Assembly: GCF_001708405.1 (NCBI RefSeq) | Contig: NZ_CP012418.1 | Span: forward strand, 1,323,501-1,387,500 | DNA from: Kangiella sediminilitoris | GTDB taxonomy: Bacteria > Pseudomonadota > Gammaproteobacteria > Enterobacterales > Kangiellaceae | Length of the DNA: 64,000 bases | Reading direction: 5' to 3' | Part shown: positions 37,001-50,188 of the stretch, one piece after another | Numbering within the stretch: the first letter of the stretch is position 1 | How the letters are laid out: the number at the start of each line of letters is the position of its first letter | The notes under the pieces: generated by a model | Database searches by the model: none | What the model saw: the letters and a program-made list of their open reading frames with translations, nothing else | Told to the model about the DNA's origin: nothing | Program-made: the position numbers and the translations under genes

Positions 37001-39265
37001 TTATTTTTTTGATTCGCTTCCTTTAGTTTTCTCATCATCATCCAGTGGCAATGACTCCCCTGTTACTGACTGTAAGGGTAATGTATGCTTATCTTCATCT
37101 TTAACAATATTAAGGTGGACATCCCGTTGTGGGAAAGGTATCTCAATACCGTATTTTTTAAGCGCGGTATCCAACTCCCACATATAGATACTCTGAATTC
37201 TTGTGGGACGGCGTACTCCATAATGAGCCACCCAGACCAACATTAAGAAGTTAACGCTGTTGTCACCAAAGTCTGTTAGCCATACATCAGGCTCTTTACC
37301 TGGGATATTTTTCAATGTGTACTGCACGTTGTTAGCTGCTTCAATCGCGGCTTTTCTGACAATTTCTTTATCAGTACCGTAGGCAACACCAAATGGAATT
37401 CTGACACGGCGCGTAGACTCTTTAAGGGTCCAGTTAGTGACTATGTTCGTCACCATATAAGAGTTCGGAATAATGACATCAATATTGTCATTAGTATTAA
37501 TTCTGGTACTTCGAGTTTTAATTTCCTTTACTTGACCAGTTGTTCCATCTTCAAGTTCGATATAGTCACCAACCTTCAGTGTTTTTTCAAACATGATGGT
37601 TAAACCCGAAACGAAATTACTGACGAGGTTTTGTAAACCGAAACCGATACCAACTGATAAGGCACCGGCAATAAGCGTTAGGTTGCTCAAATTCAGTCCC
37701 AGGGCGCTAAAGCCGGCAACCGCAGCAATAAATATAATTAAATAATGTATCAGTCGGTGTAACAGGTATAGGGATGAGTTATTTTTAACCTTATGTTTTT
37801 TTTCAAAACGGTGGACAAGGAAGCTAACCAGTTTTGAAACCAGAAAACCTATTAAAATAATAAAGCATAGTTGAATCAAAGGTAACAGCGTGATCGGGCG
37901 CTCGTTAATGCTGAATAGAGGGCGGTTTACTAAAGCTACTGTAGCATCCCAAATATCCAAGGTAACTTCCTTGATGGAGTCCCAGGTCTTATTGAGGCCT
38001 GACTGTTGTATATCTTCTACATCCCTCAATATTGACAGGAGCAACTGATTGTCACTAATGTTTGCACGAACATCAGACATAGACTTTAATAATTGTTGCG
38101 CTTTTTTCCGTCGTTCCTCAGAAAGTTTTTGTAAATCCCTATTAGTCTCAGCACCTTGTTGCTGCAGGTTGATATCAGAGGATAACAATGTATCGCGAGC
38201 CAGCGCTTCTGCCTTGGATATCTCTTTCTCAGCGAGCTGTACCACATCAAGCGACTCCTCAATAACGGTACGAACTTCATCAATATCCGCCATCGCTCGG
38301 GATTCTAAACTCTCTATTTCGGCTAACTTATCTTGTTGTTTAGCTCTTTGGAGTTTCAATAAAACTTCACGGTAGGCAAGAAGAGTTAACGAAAGATCTA
38401 ACTTTAAAATTTCATAGCTGGTGAAACCAATACTGGTCTCTGAAATATCGCGACTAAGCTTTAAGTTTAATTGTTTTAACTGCTCTTCCAGATCAGACTT
38501 CTGATTTTCTAACTGCTGTCTCTTTTTCTCCGCAAAAGGCTCGAAGTTAATTCTTCCCTTAGCTTGATCCAGCGTATTAAGCAGCGAATCAAGTTCAGTC
38601 CGAAGGCTGTTCTCTCTAGCCTCCAAGTTTGACAATAACTGATTCTCAATAGCCTTACTTAGCTGACTATTTACCCAATTAAGAACAATCGCAAGTTGCT
38701 CATTACTTCCTTCTTCACTATTCAGATAGGATACTTTTAGAACATCAATAGTATTCGTGGTTTGCTGGATGCTTTGATTAACACGCTTGATTTCTTCTAA
38801 AGTCTGTTCACGTAAAAATGCTACCTGTCGACGCAGCTGATTAATTTCCAAAAACTCATCTACATTATAATTTTCTTGAGATATGGCAGCCTCTGGAACG
38901 TCAAAATACTCTTTGGCTTTGTAGTGAAGCTTTTTATACTCCTGCGCAAGATTGCGAATTATAGCAATTCGTTCCAGGAATTCTCCCTTGCGGGTCACCT
39001 CTACGGCCTGCACTTCCTGATCTAATTTATCAATGAACTTAGTGAAATGTTTTTCAAAACTAGCAGCTTCTTCTATCTCAGCATATTGATTCCACCAACG
39101 ACTACTCATGTCCTTGATGTTGGGCACCTCTGGACCATCTGATTCTTTTTCTTCTTTCAACAGGTTTAGCGGATCATTACTACTCGCTGAATGAGCCGGA
39201 TTGAGGCCAAGCGTAAAGGTAAGGCAAAACAACAAAAGAAGTTGAGTCAGCGTGGAATTCTTCAT
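37001..39265 (-). CDS. MscS-family mechanosensitive channel with long N-terminal domain
   Basis: A 754-residue membrane protein with a signal peptide (LLLLFCLTFTLGLNPAHSAS) and a long periplasmic coiled-coil domain at about residues 50-440. Membrane helices begin near residue 460 (LLPLIQLCFIILIGFLVSKL and LIHYLIIFIAAVAGF), followed by the pore helix and MscS signature GALSVGIGFGLQNLVSNFVSGLTIMFEKTLKVGDYIEL. The cytosolic beta and alpha/beta domains follow. This layout resembles MscK/MscM but is shorter (about 1,100 residues in those), having fewer transmembrane helices. It probably protects against hypo-osmotic shock. The last 25 residues are charged. Confidence 0.92.
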   Translation of the reverse strand: MKNSTLTQLLLLFCLTFTLGLNPAHSASSNDPLNLLKEEKESDGPEVPNIKDMSSRWWNQYAEIEEAASFEKHFTKFIDKLDQEVQAVEVTRKGEFLERIAIIRNLAQEYKKLHYKAKEYFDVPEAAISQENYNVDEFLEINQLRRQVAFLREQTLEEIKRVNQSIQQTTNTIDVLKVSYLNSEEGSNEQLAIVLNWVNSQLSKAIENQLLSNLEARENSLRTELDSLLNTLDQAKGRINFEPFAEKKRQQLENQKSDLEEQLKQLNLKLSRDISETSIGFTSYEILKLDLSLTLLAYREVLLKLQRAKQQDKLAEIESLESRAMADIDEVRTVIEESLDVVQLAEKEISKAEALARDTLLSSDINLQQQGAETNRDLQKLSEERRKKAQQLLKSMSDVRANISDNQLLLSILRDVEDIQQSGLNKTWDSIKEVTLDIWDATVALVNRPLFSINERPITLLPLIQLCFIILIGFLVSKLVSFLVHRFEKKHKVKNNSSLYLLHRLIHYLIIFIAAVAGFSALGLNLSNLTLIAGALSVGIGFGLQNLVSNFVSGLTIMFEKTLKVGDYIELEDGTTGQVKEIKTRSTRINTNDNIDVIIPNSYMVTNIVTNWTLKESTRRVRIPFGVAYGTDKEIVRKAAIEAANNVQYTLKNIPGKEPDVWLTDFGDNSVNFLMLVWVAHYGVRRPTRIQSIYMWELDTALKKYGIEIPFPQRDVHLNIVKDEDKHTLPLQSVTGESLPLDDDEKTKGSESKK

Positions 39266-39393
39266 AGTAAGGATTATAGTGGCCCTGTTTATTTAATGGT
39301 CATCTTGTCACTAGTGTACCAAAAGAATGATTGTCGTCGATTGTAAATAGGAAAAAGTATCAAAATTTATACTGAAAATCTCCTGGGTATAAA

Positions 39394-39417
39394 AAAAGCT
39401 GCTAAAAAGCAGCTTTT
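39394..39417 (-). terminator. intrinsic terminator after serS
   Basis: AAAAGCTGCT / AGCAGCTTTT stem followed on the minus strand by seven T. It ends the ftsK-lolA-rarA-crcB-serS block. Confidence 0.88.
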
Positions 39418-39421
39418 ATTT

Positions 39422-41099
<1,678 letters not shown>

Positions 41100-41105
41100 A
41101 TCATC

Positions 41106-42446
41106 TCACTTATCATCACTTGCTTCTAATGTACGCTGTTTCAGCCACTGCATTTTTTGAGCTATTTTTTTCTCAAGTCCTCTATCCACTGGACGATAAT
41201 AGCTTTCAGGTTGTTTAGCTTCGGGAAAATAAGTCTGACCCGCCGAGAAAGCATCCGGCTGATCATGATCATATCTATAGCCCTGCCCATATTCTAAATC
41301 TTTCATTAAACTTGTTGGTGCATTGCGTATGTGCATCGGAACATCATAAGTGGGTTCATTACTGACGTCTTTACGTGCTTGGTTATAAGCTTTATAGACT
41401 GCGTTACTTTTAGGTGCACAAGCAAGGTATATAATAGCCTGAGCAATAGTTAGCTCCCCTTCGGGGCTACCCAGGCGCTCTTGAACATCCCAGGCATTTA
41501 ATGCCAGCGTCAATCCCCTTGGATCAGCATTACCGATATCTTCACTCGCCATTCGGACCACTCTTCGTGCCACGTAGAGTGGATCACAGCCTCCATCAAG
41601 CATTCGGCAGTACCAGTACAGCGCTGCATCTGGATCACTACCCCTTACCGACTTATGTAAGGCGGAAATTTGATCGTAAAAGTGCTCTCCCCCTTTGTCG
41701 AAACGCCTGAGGGACTGGGTAAGAGTTTCTTCAAGAACTTTATTATTAATAACTGGATTCTCGTCATTTTCTGCTAACGCGAGCTCAGAAGCCAATTCCA
41801 GAAAATTTAACAGGCGACGGCCATCGCCATCTGCGGCCTGGACCAACACATCCAGAGCATCTTCCTGAACAGTTAAATTTAAATTTCCCAGCCCTTTGTC
41901 TTTATCGTTTATAGCTCTCTTGACCAATTGACGTAAAGCTTGATTGGATAAATCCTTGAGTACGAATACTCTTGCCCGAGATAAAAGTGCGTTATTCAAC
42001 TCAAAGGATGGGTTTTCTGTTGTAGCCCCAATGAAAGTTACGGTTCCATTTTCTACGTAAGGCAAAAAAGCATCCTGTTGCGCTTTGTTGAAACGATGAA
42101 CCTCATCTACAAACAGCAGTGTCTGTTTGCCTTGAGCCTGGTATTGCTTTGCTTCTTCGACAGCAGCCCGAATATCTTTAACGCCGGCCAGAACCGCAGA
42201 AATAGTAATGAAGTGTGCGTTAGAGGTCTTTGCTATGAGTCTTGCCAGTGTTGTTTTACCTGTACCGGGCGGTCCCCAAAAGATCATGGAGAAAGGCTTC
42301 TGAGTCTCGATGGCCTGGTATAATGGCTTACCACTAGCTAGCAGGTGCTCCTGCCCAACATAATCGTCAAGCTGCTGCGGGCGCATCCTATCAGCTAGTG
42401 GTACGTAGACATGGTTATCGTCAAATAGTTGGTTTTGTTGACTCAT
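41106..42446 (-). CDS. rarA: replication-associated recombination ATPase RarA
   Basis: A 446-residue AAA+ clamp-loader-like ATPase (MgsA/RarA) that acts at stalled replication forks with single-strand-binding protein. Walker [10 protein letters not shown] at residues 58-66, Walker [11 protein letters not shown], the sensor I region [12 protein letters not shown] and the C-terminal tetramerisation domain are present. The ATG lies 12 bases after the lolA stop. Same position between lolA and serS as in E. coli. Confidence 0.97.
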   Translation of the reverse strand: MSQQNQLFDDNHVYVPLADRMRPQQLDDYVGQEHLLASGKPLYQAIETQKPFSMIFWGPPGTGKTTLARLIAKTSNAHFITISAVLAGVKDIRAAVEEAKQYQAQGKQTLLFVDEVHRFNKAQQDAFLPYVENGTVTFIGATTENPSFELNNALLSRARVFVLKDLSNQALRQLVKRAINDKDKGLGNLNLTVQEDALDVLVQAADGDGRRLLNFLELASELALAENDENPVINNKVLEETLTQSLRRFDKGGEHFYDQISALHKSVRGSDPDAALYWYCRMLDGGCDPLYVARRVVRMASEDIGNADPRGLTLALNAWDVQERLGSPEGELTIAQAIIYLACAPKSNAVYKAYNQARKDVSNEPTYDVPMHIRNAPTSLMKDLEYGQGYRYDHDQPDAFSAGQTYFPEAKQPESYYRPVDRGLEKKIAQKMQWLKQRTLEASDDK

Positions 42447-42458
42447 TAATAATCTGGA

Positions 42459-43139
42459 TTACATCGCTTCTTGTGGAGCATTGTCCGCCACTTTTTTACG
42501 ATTATCAATAATATCAACCCCGTTAGGTGCTTCAAACTGGAAGTGCTTTTCATCAAAACCGGGCGACAGGTTTATTTCGGAGAAGTCGATAATCGTAGTT
42601 TGTCCCAGATTATCACTAACCTTCAATGCCACCAGATCGTCACCGTTGAACTCAATCAGTAACCGCTCAAATAATGCTTGCTCGTCTCTAGAGCTCAATT
42701 GAAAAGCTGTTATATCATCCTTACCGGTAGCGACTTCCGCGACATTGTAATTATCAACAATGTCCACTTTCTCTTTAGTTAAAATAGCGGCCGGGGTCGT
42801 CTCAAGACTTTCATCCAAGTCTGACACATTAATTTGTTCTATATCACGATCGAATTGCCACAGATTTTGACCGTCTGCTACGATCTCCTGCTCATATGGA
42901 TCGCTGACAACCCATCGAAAAAGTTTTGGACGCTGCAATTCAAAGTAACCTGACGATGAGTCAAGAACTGTATTAAATTCGTCTCGAATTTCCTGGGTAA
43001 AGTTAGCTCTATAACTGTTAATGTTGGACAGTTTATCCTCCAGCTTGTGAGCTGCGTCAGCATAGGCGTTCATGCTACTGAAAATGATAGAAAAACATAA
43101 CACAATAATTTTTGCTGTTTGTTGATATAAAAACTTCAT
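42459..43139 (-). CDS. lolA: outer-membrane lipoprotein carrier LolA
   Basis: Periplasmic chaperone that carries lipoproteins from the LolCDE transporter to LolB. The 226-residue product has a signal peptide ending near NAYA and the LolA beta-barrel opening (LEDKLSNINSYRANFTQEI, YFELQRPKLFRWVV, LWQFDRDIEQI). Length is slightly above typical because of an acidic and Gln-rich C-terminal tail. It lies between ftsK and rarA, as in most gammaproteobacteria. Confidence 0.94.
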   Translation of the reverse strand: MKFLYQQTAKIIVLCFSIIFSSMNAYADAAHKLEDKLSNINSYRANFTQEIRDEFNTVLDSSSGYFELQRPKLFRWVVSDPYEQEIVADGQNLWQFDRDIEQINVSDLDESLETTPAAILTKEKVDIVDNYNVAEVATGKDDITAFQLSSRDEQALFERLLIEFNGDDLVALKVSDNLGQTTIIDFSEINLSPGFDEKHFQFEAPNGVDIIDNRKKVADNAPQEAM

Positions 43140-43215
43140 AACTATACCTTTCGGCTGTATTAACTATCTACCGTTATACAGCCCATAGACTGAATTTGGA
43201 CTTAACAAAAAAGAC

Positions 43216-45579
43216 TTAATCTTTAGGTGGTGGTGGTGCTAATACTTCTCTTGCTCCATTACTGCCCATTTCCGATACAATACCAGCAGCCTCCATGGCC
43301 TCTACCATTCTTGCAGCGCGGTTGTAGCCAATTTTAAGACGACGTTGGATACCCGAAATAGACGCGCGACGGGTCTCGGTGACGATAGCTACGGCCTGAT
43401 CAAAAAGCTCATCCTGCTCGCTGTCACCACCATCCATTCCAGGCATACCAGGAACAGGAACTTCGCTGGTTCCACTGATTACCTCTTCGATATAATCAGG
43501 CTCCCCTCTCTGCTTCCAGTCTTCAACCACACGATGTACTTCATCATCATCGACAAAAGCCCCGTGTACACGGGTTGGGATATTACTGCCGCCAGGCAAG
43601 TAAAGCATATCACCCATACCCAGTAGCTGTTCAGCACCCGTTTGATCTAAAACGGTTCTAGAATCTATTTTTGATGAAACCTGGAATCCTATACGCGAAG
43701 GGATGTTTGCCTTAATTAAGCCGGTAATAACATCAACAGAAGGTCTTTGTGTCGCCAAAATCAAATGGATTCCTGCAGCACGAGCTTTTTGTGCAATTCG
43801 AGCGATAAGCTCTTCAACTTTCTTGCCGACAATCATCATCATGTCCGCAAGCTCATCAATAACAATGACTATGGAAGGCAGTTTTTCCAGAATTGGTGGC
43901 TCCTCTTCAAGTCCATCGGTCGGCTGCCATAAAGGATCTTTGATCGGCTCACCAGCCTTAATAGCATCGGTAACTTTTTTATTAAAGCCCGACAAATTTC
44001 TTACTCCTAAAGCGGACATTAAGCGGTAACGACGTTCCATTTCACCGACCGACCAGCGTAGTGCATTGGCAGCGTCTTTCATATCCGTCACCACTTCACA
44101 AAGAAGATGTGGGATCCCCTCGTAAACACTCAGCTCAAGCATTTTGGGATCGATCATGATCATACGAAGATCTTCAGGGGAAGACTTATATAGCATACTG
44201 ATGATCATGGCATTAACACCAACCGACTTACCGGACCCAGTCGTACCAGCCACCAATAAGTGAGGCATTTTAGCCATGTTAACCACTACCGGACGCCCAG
44301 CAATATCCTTACCTAAGGCCATACTTAGAGGGGACTTGGACTTTTCAAATTCATCACAAGCCAGAACCTCTCTCAAACGAACAATTTCACGTGACTCGTT
44401 TGGTATTTCAATGCCGATATAAGTTTTACCGGGAATAACTTCTACCACGCGAACTGAAATAGTTGATAATGAGCGAGCTAAGTCTTTTGCCAGGTTAGAG
44501 ATTTTACTGACCTTGACTCCCGGGGCTAACTCCAGTTCAAATCGAGTAATGACGGGCCCTGGATGAACTTCCATCACCTGAGCATCCACATTAAAGTCTT
44601 TCAATTTGATTTCAACCAGCCTCGACATTGCCTCAAGTGACTCCTCAGAATAATGGTTCTTTGGAGGCTCTGGTTCATCAAGTAACTCCATACGTGGCAA
44701 AGGCCCCTCACCTGCCCCTTCGAACAAAGGCTTTTGCCGTGTTTTCTTTTCAACTTTGGGGCTCGGCGGAATTGAAGTTACTTTAGGTTCAATTTTTACT
44801 GGCTTTTTGCTTTCCCGTTTAACCTTATCTTGTTTTATCGCTTCTTTACGCTTTACAACGACTTGTTTAACTTCCTTTTCTTCTTTTTTACGTTCCTTAA
44901 ATGATTGATACCAGTAAACAACTTTATTGATACTATCAATTGTCCAGGTCCCCACAGAGTCCATAATCTTTAACCATGAAATACCAGTAAATAAGGTTAC
45001 GCCTGATAAAAATAAAGCCAGTAAAATAAGGGTAGTGCCATATAATCCTAGAGTACCTATCATCATCCCAATAATTGCCTTACCCAGTATTCCACCAGAA
45101 AAGTAAACTATTTCGGACTGCTGATGACACGCTTGAATCCCGCTGATACAACGATCACCGAAATGTTGATACAGGAGGCCGGCACCGGCAACAATCGCCA
45201 TTAAAAGACCAAGACTTTTAATTAGCCAGAAACTTTTAGGATGCTGATGCTCTTCAGTTCTCTCGCTATAAAGAAGGTATCCAAAATAGGCGACAACGAC
45301 AGGAATCAGATAAGCCAGATACCCAAATAAGTGTAGGAAAAAGTCTGCAAACCATGCTCCCCCGGTACCCGCAGCATTTTGCACAGGCGCGCCACTACCG
45401 TTAGTGAACGAGCCCGGGTCATTGGGGTTATAACTTAACAACGCCAAAAGAAGAAACAGAGCAATCGTGACAAGAATAATCATTCCGCCTTCGCTTAAAC
45501 GCTTACGCAAAATTGCTTTAGAGTCTAACTGGGTATCTTTCTTTTTGGTTGCAGCCTGTTTTGTTTTAGTTTTGCTCAA
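43216..45579 (-). CDS. ftsK: DNA translocase FtsK
   Basis: Septal DNA pump that segregates chromosome dimers at cell division. The 787-residue product has about four to five N-terminal membrane helices (residues 30-215), a charged linker (about 215-310) much shorter than in E. coli, then the RecA-like motor with Walker [13 protein letters not shown] near residue 446 and the ELADMMM Walker B region. The C-terminal gamma winged helix ([33 protein letters not shown]) reads KOPS sequences. The frame begins with TTG at 45579, with AGGA eight bases upstream; no better ATG exists. Shorter linkers are common outside enterics. Confidence 0.96.
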   Translation of the reverse strand: MSKTKTKQAATKKKDTQLDSKAILRKRLSEGGMIILVTIALFLLLALLSYNPNDPGSFTNGSGAPVQNAAGTGGAWFADFFLHLFGYLAYLIPVVVAYFGYLLYSERTEEHQHPKSFWLIKSLGLLMAIVAGAGLLYQHFGDRCISGIQACHQQSEIVYFSGGILGKAIIGMMIGTLGLYGTTLILLALFLSGVTLFTGISWLKIMDSVGTWTIDSINKVVYWYQSFKERKKEEKEVKQVVVKRKEAIKQDKVKRESKKPVKIEPKVTSIPPSPKVEKKTRQKPLFEGAGEGPLPRMELLDEPEPPKNHYSEESLEAMSRLVEIKLKDFNVDAQVMEVHPGPVITRFELELAPGVKVSKISNLAKDLARSLSTISVRVVEVIPGKTYIGIEIPNESREIVRLREVLACDEFEKSKSPLSMALGKDIAGRPVVVNMAKMPHLLVAGTTGSGKSVGVNAMIISMLYKSSPEDLRMIMIDPKMLELSVYEGIPHLLCEVVTDMKDAANALRWSVGEMERRYRLMSALGVRNLSGFNKKVTDAIKAGEPIKDPLWQPTDGLEEEPPILEKLPSIVIVIDELADMMMIVGKKVEELIARIAQKARAAGIHLILATQRPSVDVITGLIKANIPSRIGFQVSSKIDSRTVLDQTGAEQLLGMGDMLYLPGGSNIPTRVHGAFVDDDEVHRVVEDWKQRGEPDYIEEVISGTSEVPVPGMPGMDGGDSEQDELFDQAVAIVTETRRASISGIQRRLKIGYNRAARMVEAMEAAGIVSEMGSNGAREVLAPPPPKD

Positions 45580-45683
45580 AATTGTGTCCTATTTTTCTCG
45601 CTTACCATTCTAATTGAACTTTCAGCTATCTCAAGCGTGATACACAAAAACGGTAAAAGGGTCACTAGATTAGCATTATGTTA

Positions 45684-46187
45684 CTAATCCGTCCCCTGTT
45701 TGTCTGATACTGGCAGGATACTGGTTTCCTTGACCTCCTCCATTACCATGTAAGAGCGAGATGCGCTGACACCAGGTAATGTTAAAAGTGTATCCCCAAG
45801 TAACTTCCGGTATTCCTGCATGTCACCCACCCTAGCCTTCAATAAATAATCAAACTCTCCTGACACCAGATGACATTCCAATATTTCTTGGATTGTAGCA
45901 ACTGCCTGGTTGAATTCTGTAAATACATTAGGTGAGGTGTGTAATAAACGAATTTCAATAAAAACCAATAGCGAAGCTGATAATTTCTTAGGGTTCAGCT
46001 TGGCTAAGTACCCCTCAATAAAACCATCATTCTCCAAACGTCTGACCCGCTCAAGGCAGGGGGTGGCACTTAAGCCCACAACTTTAGCTAATTCAACGTT
46101 AGAGATCCGACCATTTGACTGCAATTCACGAAGAATCCGGCGATCAATACGGTCCAAAATTTGTTTGCTCGCACTTTTTACTTTCAC
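45684..46187 (-). CDS. Lrp-family regulator, divergent from alanine dehydrogenase
   Basis: A 167-residue leucine-responsive-type regulator: helix-turn-helix (LDRIDRRILRELQSNGRISNVELAKVVGLSATPCLERVRRLENDGFI) and a RAM domain (ILECHLVSGEFDYLLKARVGDM). It is close to Lrp itself and sits next to ftsK as in E. coli. It is also divergent from ald, so it may act as a local alanine-responsive activator as well as globally. Confidence 0.93.
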   Translation of the reverse strand: MKVKSASKQILDRIDRRILRELQSNGRISNVELAKVVGLSATPCLERVRRLENDGFIEGYLAKLNPKKLSASLLVFIEIRLLHTSPNVFTEFNQAVATIQEILECHLVSGEFDYLLKARVGDMQEYRKLLGDTLLTLPGVSASRSYMVMEEVKETSILPVSDKQGTD

Positions 46188-46317
46188 AGAATATATTCGC
46201 AGTAAAAATCATATTTAAAGTTATTTATACTACAAAAAGACAAACTTTAGCAAATAAAACTGCTAAAAGCACACTATAATAGCGATTTTTACTGACCCCA
46301 AAAAAGCCTTTTCCTAG

Positions 46318-46342
46318 TGTATAATTGCTTATTTATTATACA
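46318..46342 (+). promoter_or_regulatory. inverted repeat upstream of ald, likely Lrp-type operator
   Basis: Perfect 8-bp arms TGTATAAT (46318-46325) and ATTATACA (46335-46342) with a 9-base AT-rich spacer, about 40 bases before the ald start. AT-rich symmetric sites are typical of Lrp-family binding. Confidence 0.5.
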
Positions 46343-46382
46343 GTGACTAGCGGGCTCAAAACCGTCGATTTGGAGCAAAGAT

Positions 46383-47516
46383 ATGTTGATCGGTGTACCT
46401 AAAGAAATAAAGAATCATGAGTACCGTGCAGGTATGGTCCCAGGCAGTGTTCGCGAAGTAATCGCACACGGTCATGAGGTTATTGTTGAAACTAATGCCG
46501 GCGCTGGTATTGGCTTCACTGATGAAGATTATATCGCAGCGGGCGCCACTATTCTGGATACTGCGGAAGAAATATTCGCAAAAGCCGAGATGATTGTTAA
46601 AGTTAAAGAACCTCTGGCTGAAGAGCGAAAGCGTTTACGCGAAGACCAGATCTTATTTACTTACCTACATCTTGCTCCAGATATGCCGCAAACCCAGGAT
46701 TTGGTTAATTCAGGTGCTATCTGTATCGCCTATGAAACTGTAACTGGCCGTCAGGGTGGCCTACCCCTACTGGCACCGATGTCAGAGGTTGCTGGCCGTA
46801 TGTCGATTCAGGCAGGTGCTCAGTGTCTGGAAAAGTCTCGCGGCGGTCTAGGTATGTTATTAGGCGGGGTTCCAGGTGTATCTCCAGCTAAGTGTGTTGT
46901 TATTGGCGGCGGTGTTGTTGGAAGCAACGCTATCAGAATGGCTGTTGGACTTGGTGCTCGTGTTGTCGTACTTGATCGTAATGTCGATGTCTTACGTCGC
47001 ATTAATGCAGAGTTTGGCTCAAGGGTAGAAACCGTTTTTTCTAGCCAAGAATCTTTAGAGCAGGAAGTTACCAGTGCGGACCTAGTCATTGGTGGTGTGT
47101 TAATTCCAGGCGCTGCAGCTCCAAAGCTTGTTACTGAAGAGATGGTCAAACAAATGAAACCAGGCGCAGTTCTCGTTGACGTAGCAATTGACCAGGGTGG
47201 TTGCTTTGAAACGTCACATGCAACAACTCATGCTGAACCAACTTTCATCAAACAAGATGTGGTTCACTACTGCGTTGCTAACATGCCGGGCGCAGTACCA
47301 CGTACGTCAACCTTTGCACTGAACAACGTCACGTTGCCTTTCATTCTGAATATTGCCAACAAGGGTTACAAAGAAGCCTTGGCAAAAGACCCGCACCTTT
47401 TGAATGGTCTAAATGTTTATAAAGGTCAGGTTACAGAGCGCTCTGTGGCAGAAAACCTTGGGTTTGAATACGTTGACCCTAAAGCCGCACTGGATATCAG
47501 TTACGATACGCTATAA
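46383..47516 (+). CDS. ald: alanine dehydrogenase
   Basis: NAD-dependent reversible deamination of L-alanine to pyruvate and ammonia. The 377-residue product has the substrate-binding N-terminal domain with catalytic K75 (VKVKEP) and H96 (LHLAPD). The Rossmann domain has [29 protein letters not shown], then [14 protein letters not shown]. Full length. Divergent from an Lrp-type regulator that probably controls it. Followed by a good terminator. Confidence 0.97.
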   Translation: MLIGVPKEIKNHEYRAGMVPGSVREVIAHGHEVIVETNAGAGIGFTDEDYIAAGATILDTAEEIFAKAEMIVKVKEPLAEERKRLREDQILFTYLHLAPDMPQTQDLVNSGAICIAYETVTGRQGGLPLLAPMSEVAGRMSIQAGAQCLEKSRGGLGMLLGGVPGVSPAKCVVIGGGVVGSNAIRMAVGLGARVVVLDRNVDVLRRINAEFGSRVETVFSSQESLEQEVTSADLVIGGVLIPGAAAPKLVTEEMVKQMKPGAVLVDVAIDQGGCFETSHATTHAEPTFIKQDVVHYCVANMPGAVPRTSTFALNNVTLPFILNIANKGYKEALAKDPHLLNGLNVYKGQVTERSVAENLGFEYVDPKAALDISYDTL

Positions 47517-47534
47517 GCTCTTTATCTGTACAAT

Positions 47535-47564
47535 AAAAAAGCCGCTCAACCGAGCGGTTTTTTT
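47535..47564 (+). terminator. intrinsic terminator after ald
   Basis: CCGCTC (47542-47547) pairs with GAGCGG (47552-47557), followed by seven T. Confidence 0.9.
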
Positions 47565-47604
47565 ATATTTCTAAGAGTACGGTTGAGATTAAAGAAACTC
47601 AGGA

Positions 47605-47637
47605 CAATAAAAAAGGCCGCTCAGAGAGCGGCCTTTT
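47605..47637 (-). terminator. intrinsic terminator after the cold shock gene
   Basis: AAAAGGCCGCTC / GAGCGGCCTTTT with a three-base loop; on the minus strand it continues TTTTTATTG. Confidence 0.9.
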
Positions 47638-47658
47638 GTAACGCTGTTAAAGTATAAA

Positions 47659-47865
47659 TTATACTTTAGTAACGTTAGCAGCTTGCGCGCCTTTAGGGCC
47701 TTGCTCGATGTCGAACTCAACCTGTTGGCCTTCTGCTAAAGTTTTGAAACCGTCACCTTGAATCGCGCGGTAGTGTACAAACACGTCTTCGCCCGCTTCT
47801 TGCTCGATGAAACCAAAACCTTTTGATTCGTTGAACCACTTAACTGTACCAGTGATTTTAGACAT
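47659..47865 (-). CDS. CspA-family cold shock protein
   Basis: A 68-residue single cold-shock (OB-fold) domain that binds single-stranded nucleic acid. RNP1 (KGFGFIEQ) and RNP2 (VFVHYRAI) motifs are present. GGAGAAATATT precedes the ATG. The 284-base space upstream up to the divergent DsbA-family gene leaves room for the long structured leader that often controls csp mRNAs, but I did not identify a defined structure. Confidence 0.97.
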   Translation of the reverse strand: MSKITGTVKWFNESKGFGFIEQEAGEDVFVHYRAIQGDGFKTLAEGQQVEFDIEQGPKGAQAANVTKV

Positions 47866-48149
47866 AATATTTCTCCAAAGCTAAATGCTTAAAAATTAAT
47901 GTTTGCCACCTCATTATCACCTATTGATAAATTGATAGCGGTACTACTGAGATAAAAACTAAACGGCATTAACTTAGATAACAAATAGCGAGGGTACGAC
48001 ATTAAGTGATCTCAATGACCAACTTGGTGTAGCATCGAACTTATGTATCCTTGTATAGCTGTTATTTTAACCAGCGGAAACAGAATACTATATACTGGCG
48101 GGAAGTAAAGCATTATTTTGTATATTAACGTAAGTGTTATCTATTAAAT

Positions 48150-48761
48150 ATGGCTGCAAAACTCTATTATTTTCATGATCCTATGTGTAGCTGGTGCTGG
48201 GGATTTGCCCCTACTTGGCAGCAGCTAAATCAAAGTCTAAAGAATATTGTTGATATTGAATATGTACTCGGTGGTTTAGCTCCTGATAGCAACGAACCAA
48301 TGCCTCATTACATGCAAAAAACCATACGGGGTTACTGGGAGAAAATCGAAAATCTGCTGGGGACACGATTCAATTATAACTTTTGGACAGAGTGCCAGCC
48401 GAAGCGATCAACTTATCCTGCCTGCCGAGCGGTAATTGCTGCTAAAGAACAAGGTAAAGAAAGCGAGATGATAGTAGCCATCCAAAAGGCTTATTACTTA
48501 GGGGCCATGAATCCTTCCGAACTCGATACATTAGTTTTTCTGGCTGATTATTTAAAACTTAATATAGAGAGCTTTAAAACCTCTATAGTTTCTGAAAGAA
48601 TCGATAATGAGTTGCAGCGTCAAATACAGGTTTATCGCTCTCTGTCATTCAGAGGCTTCCCTTCACTGACCTTGGAAATTGAGGAACAAAGTGTACCGAT
48701 CGAAGTTGATTATCAATGTTCCGATTTAATGTATGACAAAATTATATCTTTTGTGAGATGA
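48150..48761 (+). CDS. DsbA-family thioredoxin-fold protein
   Basis: A 203-residue thioredoxin-fold protein with the insertion of a helical domain typical of the DsbA superfamily. The redox motif is CSWC in YYFHDPMCSWCWGFAPTW at residues 11-14; the cis-proline loop is FRGFPSL. It has no signal peptide, so it is cytosolic and closer to FrnE/2-hydroxychromene-isomerase-like members than to periplasmic DsbA. Substrate unknown. Confidence 0.88.
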   Translation: MAAKLYYFHDPMCSWCWGFAPTWQQLNQSLKNIVDIEYVLGGLAPDSNEPMPHYMQKTIRGYWEKIENLLGTRFNYNFWTECQPKRSTYPACRAVIAAKEQGKESEMIVAIQKAYYLGAMNPSELDTLVFLADYLKLNIESFKTSIVSERIDNELQRQIQVYRSLSFRGFPSLTLEIEEQSVPIEVDYQCSDLMYDKIISFVR

Positions 48762-48792
48762 ATTGAATGACGACAAGAGGCCAGCTTTGCTG

Positions 48793-48975
48793 TCAATGTG
48801 CTTTCTTATCAAGCTCGTTATCGGCCACTTGTCTAAGTAAGGCATCAAGCCATATTTCCTGAACCTTGCTTGCATCAAGGCCATAGAGACTTGCGTCGTT
48901 CGCTACCTGCTTAATAACCTCATCAATCTCTTTAGCCTCCTCCATGGCATTATCGCTAGAATATTTAGTGCTCAT
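48793..48975 (-). CDS. small hypothetical protein
   Basis: Not recognised. A 60-residue, acidic, helical cytosolic protein (MEEAKEIDEVIKQVANDASLYGLDASKVQEIWLDALLRQV) without cysteines or membrane segments. Believed real because GAGG lies seven bases before the ATG and it fills the gap between dsbA-like and trxB genes neatly. It resembles nothing I can name. Confidence 0.55.
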   Translation of the reverse strand: MSTKYSSDNAMEEAKEIDEVIKQVANDASLYGLDASKVQEIWLDALLRQVADNELDKKAH

Positions 48976-49110
48976 AATCTTGCCTCATTCTTTAACTTAA
49001 GAATATAGGTTAAGTTTAATGCATATCTGCATTAAAGGCTAATTGCTACACTGATAAGAATCATTAATCTATCACCTCATAGAATAAGAATATCAATTAA
49101 AGGTTTATTT

Positions 49111-49149
49111 ATGGCTAACAAATACCTACAATTTAGCCAAAATTGGTAG
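49111..49149 (+). CDS. possible 12-residue leader peptide upstream of trxB
   Basis: ATG at 49111 with AAAGG seven bases upstream encodes MANKYLQFSQNW then TAG, ending 30 bases before the trxB ATG. Short, so chance is possible; position and ribosome site make a leader or regulatory peptide conceivable. Confidence 0.3.
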   Translation: MANKYLQFSQNW

Positions 49150-49176
49150 AGTTATAAAAGAATTTCGGAGAAATAA

Positions 49177-50127
<951 letters not shown>

Positions 50128-50140
50128 GAAATATCTCCAT

Positions 50141-50170
50141 AAAAAAGCCCTGCAATTGCAGGGCTTTTTT
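50141..50170. terminator. bidirectional terminator between trxB and desaturase
   Basis: Perfect 30-bp palindrome centred on AATT with stem GCCCTGCA / TGCAGGGC and A and T runs on either side. Confidence 0.92.
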
Positions 50171-50188
50171 GTATATCGTCTCTAAATA

